DNA of 64,000 nucleotides from Ophioceras dolichostomum (Eukaryota; Ascomycota; Sordariomycetes; Magnaporthales; Ophioceraceae): the NCBI GenBank assembly GCA_003049485.1, contig PYST01000081.1, positions 61,198-125,197 of the forward strand, written 5' to 3'. Position numbers and translations under genes: made by a program. Below the pieces are notes generated by a model that had not been told where the DNA came from, did not search any database, and worked only from the letters and a program-made list of their open reading frames with translations. Shown in pieces: positions 55,562-64,000 of the stretch. Position 1 is the stretch's first letter. Every line of letters starts with the position of its first letter.

Positions 55562-56567
55562 CTTGGCGGAAGCGCGAAGCGGATTGAAGCTCCTAGCGGT
55601 ACGTGATTTGCGTGCCCGGGTAGGTCGATGGCCTTGTAGGTGGAAGAAATGGTAGGTAGGTGTAGGTACCCAGAGGTAGGTATTCTGTGCTCTAGAAAGG
55701 TCCAGAGGGTAGGGCCTCCCATTACAATTTATTTGTTCCTACGCCCCCGTATTCTGTACTTACGCGGAAGCGATATCGCATTGCTCGTCCGAACGTATCG
55801 GGCTAACACGAAATTCGAGTGGATAAGCCACAAACACCACTTGTTGAATAACATTTCTGCTTCCGCCCGTCGCCCACTTCCGTCAAATCCTTCCACGCGG
55901 AGAGGACAGGGGACACCAGGACGCCTCCACGAATAAGGGATAGATTTCTGCATAGGTGGAGCTTGGGGCGCAGCCATGGATGGTCATGACCAAGGTTAAG
56001 GTTAGCTCTTCATCTCCACTCGCGCTTACGGTTACGGTGAACGGTCAAGGAAGTGCATCCATTGAGTACCTACTAGGTAGGATTTAGACCGGGAGGTGGG
56101 CTTCTCTTATCATCCATTACAGCAGGAGGCGGAAGGGCGCGTCTTTGTAAGAAGCGACTGGCATCGACCCAAGTGTCGTTGTCAGTGGCTCGGGAGGGGT
56201 ATTCCGAGCTCTCACTCCTGGCTGATGTCGCCGGAGAATCTCTTCTGGGGCACCCTCGAATGCGGTGCGCGCCGGGAAAATTATTTGATTGAATTAAGCC
56301 TGGACTGGCTGGCCGGTTGTCGCCTGCAAACACGTGAAGGGCCAGCCACTTATAGTGCCGAGCCTTTGGCTACCTAGGAGTCTTTGGCTTTTCCTTGGTC
56401 ATGGGTAGGTAGGTATCCGAGGAGCGCTCGCGAGACTGTGATGGCCACTCACTTCTATTTAAAATTCCAGCGATGGCCGGGGAAACTGCTGTACCCTCCT
56501 GTGATGCCAAGGAAAACGACTATTTCTCTGATCCTCAGCTGGCCTTTCAGCATTAGCGACGGTAGCT
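55562..56567. promoter_or_regulatory. Divergent upstream region (P450 / GH79)
   Basis: This 1-kb region holds the promoters of two divergent genes. TAGGTA words are dense here: 55651-55680, 56066-56080 and 56404-56415. No gene was seen. Confidence 0.5.
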
Positions 56568-58484
56568 ATGCTAGGCCATCTCGCGGCGCTGCTCTGCGCC
56601 ATCTCCGCTCAAGAATTCGTCGTCCATGCGGTGACCTTCTCAGTTCCGACCAGGGTATGGACTGGAGGATTGCGATATGCACCACTTGAGCAGGCCCCGA
56701 TTGGCATTTCGTGAGTTCCCCTCATACCGGATCCAACCTGGTCCCGACCTCCCAGACCCTGGAAGGAAGGTGTAAGACCCTGGACTTAGGAGCTCTGGAA
56801 CTCGGAATCGAGCCCCGTATCAGTCGGTATAGTGCACCCAGGCTCACCACAGCCATCGCCACTGCTTCTCATTGCAGGTTTGAGTTCTTTGCCTTTCCCA
56901 GCTATTTCGAGAACGTGACTGCTACCAAGCAATGTCTCTCGAACTGGAGGGACCTCACCGGCGCATGGCCGCCGATCCGCATCGGTGGGACCACGCAGGA
57001 CCGGGCATCTTTCGACTCGCGCAGCTCGGCCTTTGTCGAGTACACCGTCAGGAACGCCGGTGACGCGCCGTCGGTCCTGACCTTTGGGCGCCGGTTCATG
57101 ACGCTGGCCGCCACATACGGAGGCAGCGTCGTCGTCGGGCTGAACCGGGGCAAGAACAACCTTCAGAACACGATCGAGGCGGCGCGGGCGGCTGTGGCGG
57201 AGATGCCGAACCTGCAGGCGATCGAGCTCGGCAACGAGCCCGAGTTCTACCCCAAGGACGGACAGCCGATCGCCAGGGGCACATGGAACGAGAGGGTCGA
57301 CGCGCAGTCGCAGGACGCGTGGGCTACGGCCGTGGGAAGCGCCGTGGGGAGGAAGGGGATCATCCAGGCCGGAAACTCGTTCAACTCGCCTCCGCAGTGG
57401 GGCGCGGCAACCCTGATCGCGACTGGAAACGCGAGCGCCAGGGAGTACGTCGGCCGCTACTCTCACCACAACTACCCTGGTGGCAGCGTGTCCGACCTGA
57501 TGAGCCACTCGCGTACCTCGAGGAACGTGCGCCAGTTCGAGCCGGACGTGGCCGCAGCCCTGGCCGTGGGGAAGCCATACGTGATGGGCGAGACCCAATC
57601 AGGTAGGTCGAAGTCGAAGCCTGCCCAACTTCTTGCGTCTTATCTCCTCATCGAGACTGATGCTCAGCTACTCTGGAACCCACGAATAAGTCGCGGGAGG
57701 CGGTGCCGCAGGAGTTTCGCCCACCTTCGGCGCAGGACTATGGGTGATGGACTACTCCTTGGCCCTCGTGTCTTCGAATGTCTCGCGGATATACTTCCAT
57801 CACGGTACCGTTGGAAACTGCCAGTAGTACGCGCAAACAGCTTCCAGCCATCCATGCCCCAAGCAAGTTAGAAAAGAGCCTAGGACGGGTTGATCCTAAC
57901 AAAACGCTCGGCGGACCCAGTTGCTGGTTTGGCAGGTATAGCATGGGAGCCCCCTACTACGGGGCCGCCTTCGCCACAGCCTTCCTGAGCTCCGGGTATG
58001 TTAGTCGCTCCCTCGACTTGTTGAAACCTGTTTGAAAAACTTGGCGAGTTTTGAAGGGGGTTATCTTTTGCTGACAGAGGCTGCCGGGCTATCTCTCTTA
58101 ATCTTCGCCAGATCCCACGTCGCCGCATTGGATAATGGCGGCTCGGCCTATGCTGGATACGCGACATTCGACGCAGAGGGATCGCCACTTCGGGTGCTGC
58201 TGTACAACTCGAACTACTACAGCGGCAGCGGGACTCGGAGCAGTGAGACCTTTACCCTGACGGGCCTGCCGGTGAATGGGCAAGTCAGGGCTAAGCGGCT
58301 CACGGCCGCTCATGCTGGGATCCGGGCGGACCAGAGTTCGCAGCTTTCGCTCGGTGGGCAGACCTTTACGAACGTGACGTGCGCTATCGGAGGCACAGAG
58401 ACCTTCGAGCAGACGACTATCTCGAACGGGCAGGTCTCCTTCAGTCTAAAAGCTACCGAAGCGCTCCTGGTTTATCTGCAATGA
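56568..58484 (+). CDS. Secreted GH79 family glycosidase (beta-glucuronidase-like)
   Basis: Exons are 56568-56710, 56878-57602, 57691-57823, 57936-57995 and 58112-58484, giving 477 residues. GH79 enzymes release glucuronic acid, for example from arabinogalactan glycans. A signal peptide is likely (MLGHLAALLCAISAQ). Family blocks: SFEFFAFPSYFENVT, the acid/base LQAIELGNEPEFY, SHHNYPGG, the nucleophile region KPYVMGETQS, then spliced AGGGAAGVSPTFGAGLWVMDYSLALV and RIYFHHGTVGNCQYSMGAPYYGAAF. The C-terminal beta-sandwich region reads YATFDAEGSPLRVLLYNSNYY and ends EALLVYLQ. Every junction keeps phase. The GNCQYSMG junction and the GSHVAALDNG junction both restore typical family sequence. Activity is inferred; some GH79 members lack beta-glucuronidase activity. 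Confidence 0.88.
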
Positions 58485-58644
58485 TGATTCGCAGAGAGTA
58501 CGCGTTGGGCTGGACGCTGGAGATAGAGATGATTGAGAGGCTGGAATACAACGTCAGCTGTGGCCTCGACTATGAATCATAAACAGAAAGGCACAGAGAC
58601 GAGGATGACCGACTTTATGTGTCTCCCTCATCTATTATTGCATC

Positions 58645-59997
58645 TCATCCCACCCAGCCCCTATCCATCAAACGAACGCCCAGAGCCCTGATCTGGCCAA
58701 CCTCTTGGGTGTGTCTTTCATTCAGCAACTCGACCTGCAGGGCTAGCGCTCGAAGAGAAAGTGGAGATGACGGAGACGGCGTCCTTTCGGCTACCGCAGC
58801 GGTGAACAGCTCTAGGCTGTGTTGAAGCCTGTCCAGGAGGTTCTTCAGCAGGACCGCCTGCATCAGAGCGGCCGAGTGGCGCGGCGGCGTGAACGAGCCG
58901 ACCTTTAAATCTGGTAGGTTGAATTCAGGCTCCGAGTGATCTGGCGACACGGCCAGGAACCTGCTGCAAGTGATGGCGCAGACGACGAGCCGCTCAAGGA
59001 CGTCTAGCAGCCGGAGGTGGCACGCGACGAGCTGGTTCGCGAGGGCCAAGTCCAGCACCTGCGGCCGCATCGACTCCTCTAGCTCGGCCAGCTCGTCCGG
59101 CACCGCTGATTGGTGATGGATGCAGTGTGCGAGCTTGCAGGACTGAAAATGGGGTCTACACGGCCGACTAGCACCACTGGCACCATTAGGATCACCGTCC
59201 CCGGCCCCGGTCTCGTCTCCAGCTCCCGCTTCAGGAGGGAAGACGGCTGCGGCGGCGGACGGGTAGAGGTCGATGAGACGCTGTGTCAAGGTGAAGATGC
59301 CCTCCATGAAGTCCTTCCCGGCGTACTTGGTCACGAACTGCGACATGTGCTCTTCCAAGGTGGCATCGACAGGCATGTGTAGGGCCGAGGGAGAGGGCAT
59401 TCGGTCGTAGATGCCGTCGAAGTCGCCGCACAATTTGGCGAGCCGCTGGCCCACTCCAGCGCCCTCGGCAGCCTCTGCGGACTCCTCGGACGTCGTCGGT
59501 GGGCTGATGACGTCTGGAGCGATGATCTCTGGGCGGGCGTTCACATCATCAGGAGAGCCGAGTCCGGCCTGTATGTCTGTAACAGCGCCGAAGGTAAGCC
59601 AATCAAGCCCGCCTGCCGAAGGCTGCTGGTGCTGCTGCTCTCGCCCCAGAGAACCAAAGTCCAGGTCCATTCCGACGCCCCAGCCTTCTCCATCAGGAGG
59701 TGTGATCGCAGACACTGCAGCCGCCATCGCCAACGCAACCGGGTCGTGGCTGGTTCTGGCTTCCAAAGCCGCGGAGCCTGCCGCAATGGGAGAGTTGATG
59801 ACGGCTGCGGGCGGCGTAGGCGGGGTGTCCTGGATGGCCCTCTGGATAGTCCTCCCGGTGCCGATGGCGCTGAACACGCATGGCGCATTCATCTTGAAGC
59901 AGCGGCCACAAACAGCGGTTCCAGCCCGCTTCGGACATCGAAGCTTCTGAGAGTGGCATCTGTCGCAGGCCTGCCGTGTTCGCACGGGACCAGACAT
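58645..59997 (-). CDS. Zn2Cys6 transcription factor
   Basis: A single-exon 450-residue protein. The N-terminal binuclear zinc cluster has six Cys with spacing C11-x2-C14-x6-C21-x8-C30-x2-C33-x6-C40 (CDRCHSQKLRCPK...CGRCFKMNAPC). The CHSQKLRC form is reminiscent of AflR-type regulators. The middle is Ala/Pro/Ser-rich and acidic. The C-terminal region has a helical block (LEELDLALANQLVACHLRLLD-like at residues ~310-340), hydrophobic and Cys-containing (ERLVVCAITCSRFLAVS), and ends SLRALALQVELLNERHTQEVGQIRALG. No fungal_trans domain is recognisable. It is convergent with GH79 (160 bp apart) and lies near the P450. A regulatory link to either is only positional. DNA targets unknown. Confidence 0.9.
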   Translation of the reverse strand: MSGPVRTRQACDRCHSQKLRCPKRAGTAVCGRCFKMNAPCVFSAIGTGRTIQRAIQDTPPTPPAAVINSPIAAGSAALEARTSHDPVALAMAAAVSAITPPDGEGWGVGMDLDFGSLGREQQHQQPSAGGLDWLTFGAVTDIQAGLGSPDDVNARPEIIAPDVISPPTTSEESAEAAEGAGVGQRLAKLCGDFDGIYDRMPSPSALHMPVDATLEEHMSQFVTKYAGKDFMEGIFTLTQRLIDLYPSAAAAVFPPEAGAGDETGAGDGDPNGASGASRPCRPHFQSCKLAHCIHHQSAVPDELAELEESMRPQVLDLALANQLVACHLRLLDVLERLVVCAITCSRFLAVSPDHSEPEFNLPDLKVGSFTPPRHSAALMQAVLLKNLLDRLQHSLELFTAAVAERTPSPSSPLSLRALALQVELLNERHTQEVGQIRALGVRLMDRGWVG

Positions 59998-60033
59998 GGC
60001 GGCGATGTCAGGTGCCTCTACCTCAGGTATTTA

Positions 60034-60045
60034 CTACCTAGGTAG
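60034..60045. repeat. 12-bp palindrome CTACCTAGGTAG upstream of the Zn2Cys6 gene
   Basis: A perfect palindrome, identical to the one in the FTA4 intron (11166-11177). It lies 37 bp upstream of the start codon of the regulator gene. Confidence 0.9.
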
Positions 60046-60109
60046 AGTCGGGTGTGAGCGGAGTAAGTCGCGGTAGCCCGTCCGCTCCGTAACGCAGGGA
60101 CCCCTGCGA

Positions 60110-60148
60110 TGATGAAAATCTCTCTGATGTGTTGGAGAATTTTCATCA
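60110..60148. promoter_or_regulatory. Near-perfect inverted repeat upstream of the Zn2Cys6 gene
   Basis: TGATGAAAATCTC (60110-60122) and GAGAATTTTCATCA (60135-60148) are inverted complements apart from one inserted base, around a 12-nt loop. It could be a hairpin in the 5' UTR or a factor site in the promoter. Confidence 0.55.
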
Positions 60149-60332
60149 CGAGACCGTGGCATTGGAGGAGGCATCAACCAAAAGGGGACTCATTACTCCA
60201 GAATCTGCATGTGGATTCGAAAATAAGCTAGCGTTGAGCGTGGACTCGCCGGAATTCCGGGCAAATACGACCTAATTGACACCGCTGCAAGGCTCTTTCC
60301 TCGCCTCACGGCCTGCTGCGGGTTTAACGTTG

Positions 60333-60358
60333 TGGGACATAGAGTTGCATATGTCCCA
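60333..60358. promoter_or_regulatory. Inverted repeat TGGGACATA-N8-TATGTCCCA
   Basis: A perfect 9-bp inverted repeat with an 8-nt spacer about 340 bp upstream of the Zn2Cys6 start codon. Such spaced dyads are typical of dimeric factor sites, but the factor is unknown. Confidence 0.55.
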
Positions 60359-63300
60359 TGCAGAACGTCTAGTTCCCCCGCTCAAGAAAGCCACTCTAAA
60401 GCCCCAAGCAGAACGACACGATAAATCTCTATTTTAGGTTGAGTATAGTGGCAAGCCTTTAAATTGCTCTTCTTCTACCTAGAAGCCATTCTCATTGCCC
60501 TGTTCAGGAGACTCGGGTTGAGAGAGAGAAAAAAAAAACTTCCATGCGCGTTCCTGCTTCCTCTCTTCGGTCATGACCCTTACGGAGCCCTTCGCCATCT
60601 GAGCTGGAGACCTGCACAGGCTTGGCATTTTTGAACATCCACCCCTTGAAACCAGCTCCCAGCCGTCGCCGTCCGTCCCAGAGCCCCGAGCCACTGGCTA
60701 TTCCATGTCCCATGGAGTGATGAAAGCTGGCGCACTGTTTTTGTCCTTTATGCCGACCTCCTAATATCTCGGCACAAGATTTCGATGGTCTTCCTAACCA
60801 ACAACTCCAAACATTTCCCTTCTTCCGCTTCCCATTTTCGGTGCCATGGTCCCATGCTTCCCTTTTTGGCTCGAGGGAGCGAGTGAGTACTAGGGTTTAC
60901 ATACATCTAGCAAGATTGCTAGATATCAGGGGGGAAATGTGTCTAATGTCATGTCTGTACACATTCGGAAGCTGTAGTCTAGCATTCTCGTCGGGTAGAT
61001 TTCCTGCACCAGGCTTTGGCGCTCTTGGGGCATCGACCGCGTGAGCATTTTCCCCTTGTCCTCCATGCACATAAAGAGCTTAAGAACCTGAACTCCCTCC
61101 TGACCTTCTGGCTCAGGTTCCTCTCGGCAAGGCACCCGTTGTGCGACATCCACGGCCCTCCCATCGGCTCTCGGAACGTAGCCGGTGTGTGCCGGCCTCG
61201 GTTCCAAGCCTTCCAGAAGCTCTGAGCTTCGGAGGGTATTGGCGATCATGCCACGCGGCATCTCTTCCGAAATGGCGCTGAAGCTGGGTCGTCAAGATCC
61301 TAGCAGCGATCTCTTCCCCTTGTTATTCACATGCCGTTCGGCAGCTTTGGGCCGCTACCGTCTGGCTGCCAAGAGCTGTCAGAATGTTGGTAGGGACGAA
61401 GGTGGCTGTCGTCGTTCCGAGGCTCTTCCACACTTATCGCAATTTTAGGTTAGTTCTCAGGGCGGCAAGATCACCAAGATCCAAAGGCCACACGCCCGCC
61501 TTGATCTACTGGCAGGGCGGGCTTGTCTCGAACTTGTCTCAGAAGCCGTCGCCCAGTATGTTCGCCGTCTGGCTTCCCTTCGATCGGTTACGCGCTCCTG
61601 GCGGGTGAAAATCTAGGGCCCCCAGAGGATCCAAGATTCTAAGAGAGCAGGTTGGGAGGAAGAAGTTATCTTAACAACCCTCTCTAGACGACGAGCGAGA
61701 GTGCTTGTTTCTGTTGGTAAATCAGTTCAAAAATCAGGTCGGATTTAGCTTCATGAAGCTAGGTACTAATTACAAGTGACCACCCCGAGTTCGAATCCTC
61801 CGAAACCTCTCAGCATATTCAGTTGTTAGGCCCAGAAATCTTGTCACTCCTGGGTACTTCCCCTATCTTCCGCTTCTGTTTTCAAACGACCATCGCGAGC
61901 TCTCCCCTCGTCCGTAGTCGGCTCGACTTAGTGTGTGCGAACATAGTGCCCAACTCCGGTCCCAAATAGCAAGAAATCGAGTACCGTGATATTTTCAAAC
62001 ATATCTGAAGAATTGCCACATCCATACCATATGACGTCCACAAAGCAAAAAGGAGGCTTCGAATTTCTCATTGAGCCACTCGTGAATTCCGATTGCCCCG
62101 TAAGACATTGTTGTGTTGCTGTGCGATTTCGAACCTGGAGGTCAGCGTTGGCTACCAAGTACTAACCTAGGTACTTCTCCATGAACTGTATCCTCCTCCA
62201 ACCAGTACCAAGAGCCGCCCGGATATGAATGGTATCTGAGTACTTACTAGGTCTAAATGTATCTTTGATTTCCGGCGCAAGAACGGCATCCGTCAAAACT
62301 GCCCAAACCACGCGCAGCTCGGCGAAATACACGCGTATTTGTTCGTGACGACCGGAACGTCTCGGATCGTCCTGCCCCCGCATTGCACATCTTCGCAAGA
62401 CTCGAGAAGCTCGGTGATTCGGTGTCCACAACGGTGGTGGATGAAGATTTTTCGATAGCACATGTGTCTTTTCCGGAAGACCCGAGGGGTTCGTTACTTA
62501 GGTGTCGTTGATTCTGGGAGTCTGACAGATTTCAAGGATGGAGTGGAAGACTCGAAGATTAGCAAAGAGCCCGTTTTCAGCGGCAAGGTTGGGATTTGAG
62601 AAGCGCTGTCATCTTGGATATCTGGCGGTGGTGTTGGTCAGATATAGGCGGCGTGAGGAGGGCATACACAGGCAGGTACACATACCTATCTAGGTAGGCA
62701 AGTATCCGTCTGTCGGGTCTCGAATACTCGGTGTGTGTCACCTAGTGTGTTTGCGTTCTGGAGTGTGGGACTGTATTCAAACCAACGCAGGGTTACACGA
62801 CCGGGACCACCATTTAGCACCACATATCCCTGATACGGGGAGAAGGGTATCATAAGCTGGAGTTGAGGGTGGTTGCATTCCACTCACTAGGATAATTAGG
62901 TCTCGTACTGGTGACTGATTTGGCGTGTACGACGTCTTCTCGTTTTCTTCAGGTCGGAGTGAGACCAAGAGATGCAAAGATATCCTTTTGAAAGCGGAAT
63001 CCACGAAGACGCAGCGCCGGCAACCTGTACCACGAGTCTTGGGCGAGCGGGGGGAGCTGGGAGGGCTGGGTGATATCCTAGGTGGACAAGGCATGCCCAA
63101 AGCACGGGCGACGAGGGAGAGGCATATTTGTACCGCGAGGCGAAACGGCGCATCAAGCCTCCTCAAACTGGGCGCGCCGCTGTCTGCGGGGTGTGGTAGA
63201 TGGATGCAATATGGATAAGACCTTGGGAGATCCAGAGATGCAATGGTGGTTGGTGTAAAGAGTTGAGAAGGTGCGCCTCATCCTCCGGGTGGAAGAATAC

Positions 63301-63939
63301 GCGTCAAGATAGCAAAGGCCCAAAGGCTCTGCCTCCCCGCAGAGGGGCCGGACCTAGTCGGGCTTCGGGTGAAGCCATGGAGAGTGGTGGGAGGCACGCG
63401 GAGACGGAGTCCATGGAAGAGTAAATGAAAGGTAGAACGAGCAAGAGGAGGAGCGGTCAAAAGGTGCAGCAGAAGCAGGAGAACCGAAAACACCTTTGCG
63501 CCAGCAAGGGATGGGGGCCTGATGCGCTGTCATTGACTTGACCCCAACAAGGGGAGGAGAAGACTGGAAGCATCCATCAATGAACTCAAATGCGTTCATC
63601 AATGCTCCCAACATCCAGGGCACGATTTGGGCCAGTCAGGGGGAACGACTGAACCAGTGGGGTGCTTATAATGTTGCTCTTATCGCCCAATCTGGCCCCA
63701 TGACGCTTGCTTGCTCTGCGTTCCCCCTCCTCCTCCCATGCTTTTCGGTCTCCTCGATGCCACGAGGGCATCGACGGCACATCACGTCCGCCAGCGGCAC
63801 CGCCAAAAAAAAGTATGGGTGGTGGTCCGTGAAGCACGGCATCAGTGGCCAACATGAGACGAACGCCTCTCCATGCACCTCGGTTTGCTTAGAGCAGCCT
63901 AGCCGGCATCCGATGACATATGAACATATATCGTAAGGT

Positions 63940-63957
63940 ACCTATGCCACATAGGTA
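63940..63957. repeat. TACCTATG/CATAGGTA inverted repeat near the right edge
   Basis: TACCTATG and CATAGGTA flank a 2-nt spacer, forming another instance of the dispersed TAGGTA motif as a short dyad. No gene is adjacent within the window. Confidence 0.7.
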
Positions 63958-64000
63958 GAGTACGTACCCACCCACCCAGCCTGCCGCCGCCATATTGGGG

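Larger units (their letters stand above)
59998..64000. other. 4-kb right-hand region without a convincing gene
   Basis: The first few hundred bp are the Zn2Cys6 gene promoter, with two inverted repeats (60110-60148 and 60333-60358) and the palindrome at 60034-60045. Beyond 60.4 kb no open frame shows a recognisable domain or good splice partners. A methyltransferase-like fragment (62162-62461, minus; KYSDTIHIRAALGTGWRR) might be a relic, but this is weak. TAGGTA words occur at 62683-62698 and 63938-63957. Confidence 0.5.

Noticed and set aside
60926..61261. 111-codon minus-strand frame (VLKLFMCMEDKGKMLTRSMP...)
   Set aside because: Looks somewhat protein-like but has no recognised domain, no clear splice partners and an overlapping plus-strand frame. 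Insufficient to call a gene.
61740..61808. tRNA-like B box (GAGTTCGAATCC) with an A-box-like word before it
   Set aside because: The T-stem arms do not pair, and no 7-bp acceptor stem can be formed with the 5' side, so a tRNA is not supported.
1..64000. Transposons, viral insertions or CRISPR arrays
   Set aside because: No reverse transcriptase, integrase, transposase, terminal repeat pair or regularly spaced repeat array was seen on either strand.

Overview
The window looks like nuclear DNA of a filamentous ascomycete, most likely a Sordariomycete. The evidence is fungal-specific families (FTA4 kinetochore protein, JIP5, LaeA-like methyltransferase, Zn2Cys6 regulator, NCS2 purine permease, GH18 and GH79 enzymes), GC-rich exons, many short introns (about 50-270 bp) with GTRNGT donors and AG acceptors, and intergenic DNA rich in TAGGTA/TACCTA words. 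The species cannot be named from the sequence. Sordariales is a guess based on overall character and the near match of the dehydratase to Neurospora qa-4. All joins were made by hand from splice signals, reading phase and family conservation. Most CDS entries span start codon to stop codon, with exon coordinates in the text.

Layout. 1-8.2 kb: 3' end of a Tyr-rich protein gene (+), a long spacer, a small RPEL-repeat protein (-), and MSH6 (-). 8.7-12 kb: a flavin monooxygenase (-) and the kinetochore subunit FTA4 (+), transcribed divergently. 12.2-17.3 kb: a 1,489-residue calpain-type protease (-) with a long charged, repeat-containing tail. 19-24.3 kb: an ArfGAP/UBA protein (-) and a LaeA-like methyltransferase (-). 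26.4-33.4 kb: a PLP decarboxylase (+), an orphan membrane protein (+), a medium-chain dehydrogenase (+) and an orphan Cys-rich protein (+). 34-37.4 kb: a 3-dehydroshikimate dehydratase (-) and JIP5 (-). 38-44.5 kb: a secreted GH18 chitinase (+), a MARVEL-type membrane protein (-) and a ten-exon xanthine/uric acid permease (-). 46-53.1 kb: an orphan multi-span membrane protein (-), a secreted poly-Asn protein (-) and a predicted mitochondrial protein (-). 53.9-60 kb: a cytochrome P450 (-), a GH79 glycosidase (+) and a Zn2Cys6 regulator (-). 60-64 kb: no convincing gene.

Most genes are ordinary chromosomal housekeeping or metabolic genes that do not form a pathway. The only grouping that might be functional is P450, GH79 and Zn2Cys6 regulator, and it is weak. 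I found no intact transposon, CRISPR array, rRNA or convincing tRNA. I did not find a clearly new multi-gene system. The least explained items are the Cys-rich protein at 32.6 kb, the orphan membrane proteins at 28.9 and 46.2 kb, the poly-Asn secreted protein at 48 kb, the P450 N-terminus, and the dispersed TAGGTA motif.
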